This document shows positions 24,989 through 32,223 of a DNA stretch of 39,617 nucleotides, one piece after another. Each line of letters opens with the position of its first letter. The stretch's first letter is position 1. This DNA is from a virus. The notes beneath the pieces are model-generated. The model searched no databases and was not told the origin of the DNA. It saw only the letters and a program-made list of their open reading frames with translations. Location: IMG/VR virus record IMGVR_UViG_3300030060_005413, positions 1-39,617 of that record. The stretch is one strand, 5' to 3'. The position numbers and the translations under genes are program-made.

Positions 24989-26066
24989 TTACTTCATCTG
25001 AGACATTTACAACTGTTTCACCTTCAAATACATAGTTAAGATGGGCAAATTTATTTTTTTCTTTAAATGGCCACCAAATGTATTTTGTTTTATCTGTTAT
25101 CTCTGCACCAATAAATTTAGCAAATTCATCTCTGTCTTTTTCATTTTCAAAATTTACAATGAGTTTAGGATTTGCCTTTACTGCTTGAAAATCCATAAAA
25201 TCACCCCACTGCTCATCTTCTAGCTTACTTACTTCATCTTTTGATCGGCTTACCAAAAGCAAGTTTTCAATCTTTGCTTTGTCATAGCCTGTGCCTAGTA
25301 AATCATCTTCAACAAGTAATTCTTTCAAAAGCTCACTCATTTCTCTTGCATTAGTCTCTGCTAAATGTGAGACCTCATTATCTGCGGTAAGTAATTTGAT
25401 AGATTTGGTGGAATCAGGTGGGAGGTTCAGTCTCAATATTGGAACTGAAGTCAAACCTAGTAATTTAGCAGCTTCTACAATGCCATGCCCTGCTAAAATC
25501 GTATAATCATTGGCTACGAGTATATTCCTGTAAATACCATTTTCTTTTATTGACTGCTGAAGATGCTCGAGTTGTTCTGGTGGGTGAATTTTATAGTTTC
25601 TAGGATGTGGCTTTATTTTATCTATTGATATTTGCTGTGCTTTTGTTCTAACAAAACTGTCAATATCAAACAAAGAACCTAAATCTTCGTCTGTATCAAA
25701 GTCTTGTAGATCATTTAGTTCTGATAATAGGTTTTCTTCGTGCCATTCAGAAATTTCAGCAATTTTATTATCAGCAATGATATATGCTTTTTTTTCTTTT
25801 TCTGATAATGATTCAACAATTCTACATGGCACAATGGAATACCCTAATTCCAAAGCTGCCCTAAATCTGCCATGACCTGCCAAAATGACTTTGTTCTCGT
25901 CACAGATAATTGGCTGTGTGAAACCAAATCTTTTAATTGCTGCAGATAATGCTTTTATTTGTTCGGCAGAGTGGGTTCTACTGTTCTTCTCGTATTCCTT
26001 TAATTGATCAATTGGTATTTCTGTATTTGTTATAACTGACATACTGATTCTGTTTTTTACAAGCAT
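24981..26066 (-). CDS. Protein with two tandem ParB-like domains
   Basis: 361 aa. Two ParB/Srx-like units: residues ~15-120 with VILAGHGRFRAALELG and a following IIADNKIAE, and residues ~145-245 with TILAGHGIVEAAKLLG and LLTADNEVS. Each has the G-H-G loop that binds nucleotide in ParB; the first keeps the Arg (GHGR), the second has GHGI. A C-terminal domain (PKLIVNFENEKDRDEFAKFIG, then TKYIWWP) is unlike a methyltransferase, the usual phage partner. Start could be 26066 or the ATG at 26042. First large gene of the late operon. Confidence 0.8.
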   Translation of the reverse strand: MLVKNRISMSVITNTEIPIDQLKEYEKNSRTHSAEQIKALSAAIKRFGFTQPIICDENKVILAGHGRFRAALELGYSIVPCRIVESLSEKEKKAYIIADNKIAEISEWHEENLLSELNDLQDFDTDEDLGSLFDIDSFVRTKAQQISIDKIKPHPRNYKIHPPEQLEHLQQSIKENGIYRNILVANDYTILAGHGIVEAAKLLGLTSVPILRLNLPPDSTKSIKLLTADNEVSHLAETNAREMSELLKELLVEDDLLGTGYDKAKIENLLLVSRSKDEVSKLEDEQWGDFMDFQAVKANPKLIVNFENEKDRDEFAKFIGAEITDKTKYIWWPFKEKNKFAHLNYVFEGETVVNVSDEVNE

Positions 26067-26112
26067 AATCTAAATTTAATTGGTTGACAAATAAATAAGA
26101 AAGATTGGGAGG

Positions 26113-26322
26113 TTAATCCCAATCAAAGTTTGATACAGCGTCAGCTAGGTTTCCGGCATAAAAGCCTCCACCTTTTTCGCCTGTTACTGGGTTTGAAGCA
26201 TGGTCGTGCATTATTATAAGAATTTCAGATTGACCTGAATTCTTAAATAAGTTTCGATCATCTTCAATTCTGAAGATGTCTGGGTGGCTTTGAAGCTCTG
26301 CCCATGATCTCGGCTTTTTCAT
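26113..26322 (-). CDS. Small hypothetical protein, first gene of the leftward operon
   Basis: 69 aa: starts KKPRSWAELQSHPDIFRI, then SEILIIMHDHASNPVTGEKGGGFYAGN. A Gly/His-rich central region and a polar end, no signal peptide. The ATG at 26322 is 48 bp from the nearest palindrome of the divergent promoter region. I do not recognise the family; leading the late message suggests an accessory or regulatory role. Confidence 0.6.
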   Translation of the reverse strand: MKKPRSWAELQSHPDIFRIEDDRNLFKNSGQSEILIIMHDHASNPVTGEKGGGFYAGNLADAVSNFDWD

Positions 26323-26369
26323 AGTCTTTAGTTATCAAGTTTCAAAAGTGTTAGTAACCCTAACAATTT

Positions 26370-26480
26370 AATTATAATACAATTAATTTAATTGTAATAC
26401 AATTGTAAATAATCTGAAACATTTTAATTATAATACAATTATTACAGATTAGTAACAATCATTGTAATTGTAATACAATT
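26370..26480. promoter_or_regulatory. Divergent promoter with four palindromic operators
   Basis: Four copies of the 15-bp palindrome AATT(G/A)TAATACAATT lie at 26370-26384, 26390-26404, 26426-26440 and 26466-26480. They separate the leftward late operon from the rightward early genes. On the plus strand TTGTAA at 26468-26473 is followed 17 bp later by TATAAA at 26491-26496, a rightward promoter. On the minus strand TTGTAT (26402-26397) is followed 17 bp later by TATTAT (26379-26374), a leftward promoter. The -35 boxes lie within the palindromes, so a bound protein would control access to RNA polymerase. Confidence 0.7.
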
Positions 26481-26514
26481 GATGGTATTATATAAATATA
26501 CACAAGGAGGACAA

Positions 26515-26745
26515 ATGACTACTACTCACAAAACTCAGGAACAAATCAAACTTGAGGATATTCAAAACTGCAAACAGGTCGAAAAACTTGTTGATACTTA
26601 CGCAGAAATGTATGACTTGAACTGCACCCAAGCCTTAACTGATTGCTTGTTAACTCTTGTAAGACAAGGCGATTTTACAACTGCTGATGCTATCGAGAGA
26701 TTAAATAATACAAATGACGAGTATATGGAGGAAATGGGATTATGA
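26515..26745 (+). CDS. Small hypothetical early protein
   Basis: 76 aa from the ATG at 26515, chosen because a strong Shine-Dalgarno AAGGAGGA is 3 bp upstream; longer in-frame starts lie in the promoter. Sequence is helical and acidic: KLEDIQNCKQVEKLVDTYAEMYDLNCTQALTDCLLTL, then GDFTTADAIERLN. No family recognised. It is the first gene of the rightward early message and overlaps the next by 4 bp. Confidence 0.7.
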   Translation: MTTTHKTQEQIKLEDIQNCKQVEKLVDTYAEMYDLNCTQALTDCLLTLVRQGDFTTADAIERLNNTNDEYMEEMGL

Positions 26746-26975
26746 AATTTGACAAATCAAAACTTCTCTTAAAAATACTTGAGAATTTCTATGACAAGAA
26801 CAATGTTGAGGAATCTGAACGCTGTGACGCTGAAACTTATTTCTTTGAAGACAATGACAAAGCAAATGAATGGCTCGAAAGATACTGTTGGATTTGGGAA
26901 TCTGCTGAAGCTAGAAAATTTACAAAAAACAACTACAAATTTACGAAACCTACAGGGGTTGGTAGGGAGATTTAA
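26742..26975 (+). CDS. Small acidic hypothetical protein
   Basis: 77 aa, helical and acidic, with an aromatic-rich segment ANEWLERYCWIWESAEARKF. It overlaps the previous stop by 4 bp (ATGA). Its TAA is shared with the start of a palindromic operator at 26974. Function unknown. Confidence 0.65.
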   Translation: MKFDKSKLLLKILENFYDKNNVEESERCDAETYFFEDNDKANEWLERYCWIWESAEARKFTKNNYKFTKPTGVGREI

Positions 26976-27028
26976 TTATATTACAATTGTTACAGTTTTA
27001 TTAAAAGGGTTGTAATTGTATTACAATT
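26974..27028. promoter_or_regulatory. Paired palindromic operators with promoter
   Basis: Copies at 26974-26988 and 27014-27028, 40 bp apart, with a conserved TTACAGTTTTAT between them. TTGTAT at 27016-27021 and TATAAA at 27039-27044 are 17 bp apart. The downstream leader continues with an AAAGGAGG ribosome site. The block is almost a copy of the one before 26515, so both probably arose by duplication. Confidence 0.65.
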
Positions 27029-27062
27029 AATGGTATTATATAAATATACCAAAGGAGGCACT

Positions 27063-27245
27063 ATGACTCAACTAAAAACAATCGACCAAACTTGCAACAC
27101 TATCATTGATAACGCAATTCTACTAAATACACAATACACAAAAGCTGAGGTTGAACAAAGGTTGGTCGAATGGACAGGTCTTGCTCGTCACCTTGCAACA
27201 CAGGTTGCGGATGAAGTTATGACTGAACTTGCCAAAATTGGTTAA
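27063..27245 (+). CDS. Small hypothetical early protein
   Basis: 60 aa from the ATG at 27063, preceded by AAAGGAGG at a good spacing. Amphipathic helix layout (KAEVEQRLVEWTGLARHLAT), no membrane segment. Unknown function. Its leader is a near copy of that of the gene at 26515. Confidence 0.65.
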   Translation: MTQLKTIDQTCNTIIDNAILLNTQYTKAEVEQRLVEWTGLARHLATQVADEVMTELAKIG

Positions 27246-27259
27246 GTTCAATCTACCTT

Positions 27260-27313
27260 TATTGTATTACAATTGTTACAGATTTATTAATTACCAACAA
27301 TTGTATTACAATT
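27260..27313. promoter_or_regulatory. Paired palindromic operators with promoter
   Basis: Copies at 27260-27274 (first base T rather than A) and 27299-27313, 39 bp apart, again with GTTACAGATTTAT between them. TTGTAT at 27301-27306 lies in the second copy; a TAATAA or overlapping TATAAT follows. AAAGGAGG then precedes the ATG at 27349. Confidence 0.62.
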
Positions 27314-27348
27314 AATGGTATAATAATAATATAAACAAAGGAGGCCAA

Positions 27349-27501
27349 ATGACTAACTTCGAACTTCAAACAATCAAAAACGAAATCCTCGAAATGGCTC
27401 CTCTTGCAACTTTGGCTATTGAAAAATGCCAAAACAATTTACCAAAACTCATTGAACTAAAAAAAGCTGTTCTTGAGGATATCTACGGAGAGGACTACTA
27501 A
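27349..27501 (+). CDS. Small hypothetical early protein
   Basis: 50 aa: MTNFELQTIKNEILEMAPLA and then NNLPKLIELKKAVLEDIYG. Helical and acidic. AAAGGAGG is 5 bp upstream. The stop overlaps the next ATG (TAATG). Unknown function. Confidence 0.65.
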   Translation: MTNFELQTIKNEILEMAPLATLAIEKCQNNLPKLIELKKAVLEDIYGEDY

Positions 27502-27668
27502 TGACTATCAATCAAAAGCGAAATCAACTAAAAAGAAAACTTCGTCAACAAGAAGCATGGTTAAGGAACCCTCCACATCATCTAGGAATTACTGAAGCTG
27601 ATGTTGAATTTGAGAAAAAAGTTTATGGAATTCTTTACAGAAAACTTGAGCAATTACAAAACTTATAA
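27501..27668 (+). CDS. Small basic helical protein
   Basis: 55 aa: MTINQKRNQLKRKLRQQEAW and then a coiled-coil-like end (EFEKKVYGILYRKLEQLQNL). Basic N-terminus. It is coupled to the upstream gene by a 1-base overlap and followed by a terminator 8 bp later. Function unknown. Confidence 0.65.
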   Translation: MTINQKRNQLKRKLRQQEAWLRNPPHHLGITEADVEFEKKVYGILYRKLEQLQNL

Positions 27669-27675
27669 GCAACAA

Positions 27676-27703
27676 AAAAGAGGGAGCTACCACACCCTCT
27701 TTT
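27676..27703 (+). terminator. Rho-independent terminator
   Basis: Stem of nine pairs AAAAGAGGG (27676-27684) with CCCTCTTTT (27695-27703), loop of ten. The T-run is modest, but position just after a stop fits the end of the first early message. Confidence 0.7.
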
Positions 27704-27717
27704 CTGATACCAAATTG

Positions 27718-27749
27718 ACTTAAGTTTTAACGCACCGTGTAACTTAAGT
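27718..27749. repeat. Inverted repeat ACTTAAGTT / AACTTAAGT
   Basis: Nine-base arms at 27718-27726 and 27741-27749 with a 14-base spacer, in a 131-bp gap without a confident gene. The arms also contain the palindrome ACTTAAGT on their own. Could be an operator pair, a second transcription signal, or part of a replication origin; nothing decides this. Confidence 0.5.
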
Positions 27750-27799
27750 TGGAGACATAGACAGATGACTAGGCTGCCTACAATTGTATTATATCAGAT

Positions 27800-28084
27800 A
27801 TGAAAGACCTTTCAACAATTAACAGAGTCTACATTAACTTAAACAACAATGAGTTAAAGCGACTTATAAAACAATTAGAAAATAAAAATCAATCTATTGA
27901 TTGGTGGTCAGTTATCGACAAATCAAAAGACGCTGATCCTCTGCGTGCTACAGCGATTGATAAAGCAAGAATTAGATCTGCCATGAGATATCACGAGACA
28001 GGTGGACCTAAGAAACGAAGAACACAAGATAAAAGAAAAGAAGTTGTAATGAGCAGAACGGAAATAAGAAAAAGAGGTTTGTAG
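27800..28084 (+). CDS. Basic hypothetical early protein
   Basis: 94 aa. The N-terminus is helical (NRVYINLNNNELKRLIKQLENK), the middle has DWWSVIDKSKDADPLR, and the C-terminus is basic (GPKKRRTQDKRKEVVMSRTEIRKRG). The charge suggests DNA or RNA contact. A partial palindrome starts at 27782, 18 bp before the ATG. No family recognised. Confidence 0.65.
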   Translation: MKDLSTINRVYINLNNNELKRLIKQLENKNQSIDWWSVIDKSKDADPLRATAIDKARIRSAMRYHETGGPKKRRTQDKRKEVVMSRTEIRKRGL

Positions 28085-28103
28085 TATTACTGAGTGTTAC
28101 TTC

Positions 28104-28138
28104 AATTGTTTACAAATACTTATAATTGTATTACAATT
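28104..28138. promoter_or_regulatory. Palindromic operator before the DUF932 gene
   Basis: A perfect copy at 28124-28138 and a degenerate copy at about 28104-28117, 20 bp apart. The ATG at 28164 is 25 bp downstream, with no good -10 or Shine-Dalgarno sequence. May regulate the DUF932 gene. Confidence 0.55.
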
Positions 28139-28163
28139 AATAGGTAAACAACAAAACTACCAA

Positions 28164-29093
28164 ATGACTAAAACTACTTCAAAAATTACACCCGCTGATT
28201 CAAAACTTTTCAGAGGTACAGCCGCAGAAGTTCTACCTTTTCATACAAACGAGGACATTCTCAAATCTATAGGTTGCAACTTTGATGTAACTAGAGTTCC
28301 CCATGAATATCAAGGCCAAACTTTCAATGAACTTCAAATGTGGCACCGTTCAGATAATCACGGTTTACTAGGTGTTTTCGGTTCAAGAAGGCAATGTATT
28401 CAACCTGCTACTTTCATTGATTACTTTCGTCAATTCTGTGACGCAAGTCAAAAAGAGCTAACACTTGATCTTGTGGGATCTCTTGACGGTGGCAAAACAT
28501 TTTATATGGCTTCAAAACTTACACAAATTCAAAATAATAATTTTGATAAGGTTGGTGATAAAACCGACAGTTGGCTTGTTATTACTGATTTTTACGGTGA
28601 ATCAAGAGCACCTAAAGTAATGGTTTTATTTAATGAACTTGTTTGCACCAACGGAATGACTCGTCAAATTACAGACAAAAGGGCAACTTTTTCACATCTC
28701 AAAACTATGACTTTTGATGATGTTGCCCCAGTACTTCATTCTGCAATTACTGAATCAAAGGTTTACTCCGATATGAAAGACAAATTTATTAATACTGATA
28801 TTAAATTACAAAGAGCAAAAGATGCGGTACAGAAATTCTTTGATGATGAAAAACTTACTCAAACAAGAACAAAAAAGGTACACAGTATTCTTGAAGGCGG
28901 TCTTATCGGTGGTGACTTATCAACAAGACAAAACAATGTCTGGGGTCTTGTTTCTGCAATGACTCAATATACATCACATAACAGATCTTCAAATGGTGCT
29001 AAAACTTTCAAATCACAAATTGACGGTTCTAGAGGTTACATGAATAAGAGATTTATTGAATTCCTTGAATCTGAAATGCTTGTAACTGCATAA
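28164..29093 (+). CDS. DUF932 phage/plasmid-like protein
   Basis: 309 aa. NELQMWHRSDNHGLLGVFGSRRQCIQPATFIDYF matches the start of the DUF932 (TIGR03299) domain, followed by GGKTFYMASKLT and NELVCTNGMTRQITDKR. This family is common on phages and plasmids; no biochemical function is established to my knowledge. It is followed by a strong terminator and preceded by operator copies, so it is an independent, controlled transcript. Confidence 0.85.
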   Translation: MTKTTSKITPADSKLFRGTAAEVLPFHTNEDILKSIGCNFDVTRVPHEYQGQTFNELQMWHRSDNHGLLGVFGSRRQCIQPATFIDYFRQFCDASQKELTLDLVGSLDGGKTFYMASKLTQIQNNNFDKVGDKTDSWLVITDFYGESRAPKVMVLFNELVCTNGMTRQITDKRATFSHLKTMTFDDVAPVLHSAITESKVYSDMKDKFINTDIKLQRAKDAVQKFFDDEKLTQTRTKKVHSILEGGLIGGDLSTRQNNVWGLVSAMTQYTSHNRSSNGAKTFKSQIDGSRGYMNKRFIEFLESEMLVTA

Positions 29094-29103
29094 ATGATTC
29101 TTG

Positions 29104-29132
29104 AAACCCTGCTTTACTGCAGGGTTTTTTTT
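29104..29132 (+). terminator. Rho-independent terminator after DUF932 gene
   Basis: Stem AAACCCTGC (29104-29112) with GCAGGGTTT (29119-29127), six-base loop, then a run of T. Strong. Confidence 0.85.
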
Positions 29133-29143
29133 ATTTGTTTTCT

Positions 29144-29197
29144 TATCATAATACAAATATTTTATGGGTTGATAATCCTTTTTATTGTATTATGATT
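29144..29197. promoter_or_regulatory. Degenerate pair of operators upstream of the RHH gene
   Basis: TATCATAATACAAAT at 29144-29158 and TATTGTATTATGATT at 29183-29197 are diverged copies of the palindrome, 39 bp apart like the other pairs. They precede the ribbon-helix-helix candidate gene, consistent with weak autoregulation. Confidence 0.45.
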
Positions 29198-29215
29198 ATA
29201 TATACTTATCTAATT

Positions 29216-29398
29216 ATGGCTAACCGACCAAAGGGTTCTGTATTGCGAACTTCTGTAATACAGGCCAAACTCACACCTCAAATTCATTCTGCTTTAAATA
29301 AATTTGCAGAAGCCGAAAAAAAACCTATAAGCACGGTTGTCTTTGAAGTGCTTGAAACTAAACTTGTTGCTGAAGGTTATGTTGAATCCGAAGGATGA
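29216..29398 (+). CDS. Ribbon-helix-helix candidate regulator
   Basis: 60 aa from the ATG at 29216. SVIQAKLTPQIHSALNKFAE is a beta-strand followed by helix 1, then a KPISTVVFEVLETKL helix 2, the Arc/CopG layout of dimeric DNA-binding proteins. Such dimers bind short palindromes with A/T-rich half sites. It is preceded by degenerate copies of the phage's own palindrome, making it a candidate for the protein that binds all of them. Its 3' end overlaps the next gene by 20 bp. Confidence 0.6.
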   Translation: MANRPKGSVLRTSVIQAKLTPQIHSALNKFAEAEKKPISTVVFEVLETKLVAEGYVESEG

Positions 29399-29753
29399 CT
29401 TTATTCCAAACTTTGATGTTGAATTGGATTGTTATAGACGCTTAAAGTCTGTACCGTATTCATTGCCACCTGCTGAATTTAACTATGAACTTGCTGCTTT
29501 CGGGTATTATTCAAAACTTCAAAAAAAACGTGCTGATATTGCTTTAGCTGAATTTGAGAAAGAATTGCAACCAAGAAACAATACACAAATGGATGCTTTT
29601 AAACGGTTACAAAAATTAGGTATTTACAAAGAAACCGAAAACTTCAATCCCGAGAAAGCCGAAAATGAGTTCTACACAAAACGACTCGCAAGAATCAAAA
29701 AATCCAGACGAACTGATCTTACAAGAAGACCTACAAAAATTAGCCTTGATTGA
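29379..29753 (+). CDS. Hypothetical protein with possible internal duplication
   Basis: 124 aa from the ATG at 29379; a longer frame from 29337 would overlap more of the RHH gene. It has two similar stretches: LDCYRRLKSVPY ... FGYYSKLQKKR and MDAFKRLQKLGIY ... ENEFYTKRLARIKK. Basic C-terminus (RRTDLTRRPTK). Its end overlaps the next gene by 89 bp. Unknown function. Confidence 0.6.
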   Translation: MLNPKDDFIPNFDVELDCYRRLKSVPYSLPPAEFNYELAAFGYYSKLQKKRADIALAEFEKELQPRNNTQMDAFKRLQKLGIYKETENFNPEKAENEFYTKRLARIKKSRRTDLTRRPTKISLD

Positions 29754-31224
29754 TGATTATGCCCAAAAAATTATTAAAACAGAAAAAGATATTTCAAGAC
29801 AAGTTGAACTTTTAAAACTTTGGACAAAAAGAGATCTTTCATTTTCAATTGGAACTGATTTTGCTTTTAAAATAATTTGTAAAGCTCAAGGTCAAAAATT
29901 AGGAATAAGTGAACCTGTCACTTCTGATATTGAAATAGATATTACTGAAGACTCAATGGTCTGGGGTGAGATATTAATGTACCAAAGTTGGAATTTAATT
30001 TCCGCATTACCAAAAGTTGGAAAGTCAGCACTAATTATTGGAATAGCGGGTGCAGTTTTAAACAATAAAAAAGAATTTTTAGGTTTACCTATAGATAATA
30101 AATTTGAGAATTTAATAATAGTTGGAAATGACCAATCTAATAAACAATGGGCTAAATTATTTTTAAGGGAAAATTTATGTTGGAAAACTGAAAATAATAA
30201 AATAAAAATTGATAGTCGTATAGCTTTATGGCCACAAGGTTCTGGAATACAGTTAAACGAAGAAGGGATTGATCTGATTGTCCATGAATGTAAAAAAAGA
30301 CCAAACAGCCTGCTGTTGATAGATACCCTTAGATCCGTAACTTCTCAAATGGGTCTTGATGAAAACAAGACTGAGATTTCTTCACCAATAAGAAAACTAC
30401 AAGATGCAACTGCAGATCTGGGTGTTACTGGGGTAATGCTGCACCATACTACAAAATCAGTTTACGGTGGTAACGCAGTTATAGCATCAAGTGGATCTGC
30501 TGCTATACCTGCTGCTTTTGACCAAACTATACTTATGAATTGGCTTAAACAAAATGCAGATCAAAGCACTCAAACTGATAAAAGAATTGCTATTTCTTGC
30601 ATGGGCAGAGGTGCAAGTTCTACTATTGTTGCTGAACTTACCGATAATAAATGGATATCTCATGGTGATGGGGATGCTGCAATCGAAGCGGAAAGATTAT
30701 CTGAAATTGAAGAAAATTTACAAGGAAGGCAAGGGGATGTATATGATTTAATAATTAATAATGCCGAAGCTGATAAATATACCAGTACTTTAGATATAGC
30801 AAATCTTTTAAGTATAACTTCGAACAAAGCCTTAAGAACACTTAAAGCACTTGAAAGAAAAGGTTTGATTAAACAAGAAGGAGTTAAAAATCAAGACAAA
30901 AAAGGACGTCCTGTTGCTTTATTTAGACCTTCTCGTGAAGCTGTAAATATAGGGGGTTTAAATGACTTTAATGACTTTAATAAGAATAAAACACCTTTAA
31001 CCCCTAAAACCCCCACTTTTCCTTCCCCCACGAGCAAGATTGAACTGCCGAGAAATACTGAAGTTGAAAGATTATTAGATAATGGAATTTGGCAAAAGGG
31101 TTGGCTTATTGATGATGCTTCAAACTTAAAAGATATTACCATTTGTAGGATGGGCTCACCTCATCTGAAAATGCCACATTACTGTTGGCAAATTAATTTA
31201 AAACTTGCTACCAATCAATTATGA
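29665..31224 (+). CDS. RecA-fold ATPase, RepA/DnaB-like helicase candidate (AAA_25)
   Basis: 519 aa. Walker A ALPKVGKSALI at about residues 114-124 and Walker B NSLLLIDTL at 214-222, with downstream LGVTGVMLHHTTKS (residues ~250), as in RepA-like and AAA_25 replication ATPases. A winged-helix domain (DIANLLSITSNKALRTLKALERKGLI) lies at about residues 375-400. Likely the phage replication initiator/helicase or loader. Start is chosen at the ATG preceded by GAGAAAG; it overlaps the upstream gene by 89 bp. Confidence 0.82.
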   Translation: MSSTQNDSQESKNPDELILQEDLQKLALIDDYAQKIIKTEKDISRQVELLKLWTKRDLSFSIGTDFAFKIICKAQGQKLGISEPVTSDIEIDITEDSMVWGEILMYQSWNLISALPKVGKSALIIGIAGAVLNNKKEFLGLPIDNKFENLIIVGNDQSNKQWAKLFLRENLCWKTENNKIKIDSRIALWPQGSGIQLNEEGIDLIVHECKKRPNSLLLIDTLRSVTSQMGLDENKTEISSPIRKLQDATADLGVTGVMLHHTTKSVYGGNAVIASSGSAAIPAAFDQTILMNWLKQNADQSTQTDKRIAISCMGRGASSTIVAELTDNKWISHGDGDAAIEAERLSEIEENLQGRQGDVYDLIINNAEADKYTSTLDIANLLSITSNKALRTLKALERKGLIKQEGVKNQDKKGRPVALFRPSREAVNIGGLNDFNDFNKNKTPLTPKTPTFPSPTSKIELPRNTEVERLLDNGIWQKGWLIDDASNLKDITICRMGSPHLKMPHYCWQINLKLATNQL

Positions 31225-31901
31225 CTGCAATTAATTTACAAAAACTTGAACGTCAGCCAATTAAATTTGATGCTGAAACTCATAGATATATATGGGAACC
31301 AACTGGTGAAATTTTTGTCCACTCTGTTACTGGTATTACTGGATTTGATATGGACGAAAAAAAGAAAATAGCAATTGAAAGGACAAAACCTATCTGGGCA
31401 CCAAGAGGTACTGCTGTTCACTCAATATTTGAATGGTGTCTTAATAATATGAAAAATCACAATAATGAAAAAAGAATTGAAGAAGGTAGTGAATTAGCAA
31501 AAAATTGGGAAAATTATAAAGATTGGGTAGAACCATTAACTACTCATAGATATTTTTATGAAGACTTTCTTCCTATCGAAACTGAATTTACAGTTTGCGA
31601 TAGGAAAAATAGCATAGCAGGAACTTTTGATGCTTTTGGATTTGATAAAAGAACTAAAAAGTATGTACTGATTGATTTAAAAACACAGCAATCAGCTAGG
31701 GCTAACCCATACAACACTAATGAACAATTAGGTGCTTACTTGTCTATGCTTTTAAAAATTGGCGTACAGGTGGATGAATGTAGAACTGTTTGGTGTCGGC
31801 CAAATAAAACAGTTATAGGTGAATTCCAACACCCAAATGACTGTCTGTCGGCTTGGAACGATAAATTAGATTTATGGAAAATGTATCAACAGGAATTCTA
31901 A
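31221..31901 (+). CDS. PD-(D/E)XK nuclease, RecB/Cas4-like fold
   Basis: 226 aa. RGTAVHSIFEW (helix with conserved His), ETEF, IAGTFDAF (first Asp) and YVLIDLKTQ (Asp-Leu-Lys core), then NEQLGAYLSML, are in family order. A single-strand or double-strand DNA exonuclease is likely, acting with ERF in recombination. Overlaps the ATPase stop by 4 bp and the next gene start by 1 base. Confidence 0.85.
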   Translation: MTAINLQKLERQPIKFDAETHRYIWEPTGEIFVHSVTGITGFDMDEKKKIAIERTKPIWAPRGTAVHSIFEWCLNNMKNHNNEKRIEEGSELAKNWENYKDWVEPLTTHRYFYEDFLPIETEFTVCDRKNSIAGTFDAFGFDKRTKKYVLIDLKTQQSARANPYNTNEQLGAYLSMLLKIGVQVDECRTVWCRPNKTVIGEFQHPNDCLSAWNDKLDLWKMYQQEF

Positions 31902-31987
31902 TGTCCTTTACTGAACAAAAAATACTTGCTGCTTATGCAAGAATAAGAGAATTAAAATTTCTTATTAAAGAATGGAGTAAAAAATGA
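31901..31987 (+). CDS. Tiny protein in the replication operon
   Basis: 28 aa: MSFTEQKILAAYARIRELK and a short basic end. It starts on the stop of the nuclease (TAATG) and ends inside the next gene's ATG (ATGA), so it is almost certainly translated in the operon. Amphipathic helix; no function known. Confidence 0.6.
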   Translation: MSFTEQKILAAYARIRELKFLIKEWSKK

Positions 31988-32205
31988 AAGTCTGGGCTTG
32001 TCCAAACTGTGAAATAAAATTAGGCGGTGGTATCTTGTGGGAAGTAACTTGGCAGCGACCTAATGAAGATATGCACAGTAAGTTAGTTTTACTACCACCT
32101 TTTGGTTGGTCTGACCCACAACTCTCAGATGATTTGCCATCTGATGTTGTAAAAGCATTATTAAAAAAGTATGGTTTACAAAATGAAAAGTTTTTGTATG
32201 ATTAA
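31984..32205 (+). CDS. Small hypothetical protein with one CPxC motif
   Basis: 73 aa. Begins MKVWACPNCEIKLGGGILWE with a single CxxC; a second pair to complete a zinc site is absent. The rest is acidic (LPPFGWSDPQLSDDLPSD). Overlaps the tiny gene upstream by 4 bp. Unknown function. Confidence 0.6.
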   Translation: MKVWACPNCEIKLGGGILWEVTWQRPNEDMHSKLVLLPPFGWSDPQLSDDLPSDVVKALLKKYGLQNEKFLYD

Positions 32206-32223
32206 TTAGCTACCAATTTTATT

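Noticed and set aside
26370-26480. Palindrome cluster as an attachment site or origin iterons
   Set aside because: No integrase, and the copies recur before many early genes with promoter spacing, which suits operators. A role as origin cannot be excluded.
26479-26514. Upstream in-frame start giving MVLYKYTQGG before the gene at 26515, and the same at 27030
   Set aside because: These frames run through the promoter and ribosome site. The third copy of the leader (27314) has a stop in this frame, so the apparent conserved peptide is only the conserved -10 and Shine-Dalgarno DNA.
29337-29378. Longer N-terminus for the hypothetical protein at 29379
   Set aside because: The extra residues read the RHH gene in another frame and are Leu/Lys-rich with no ribosome site.
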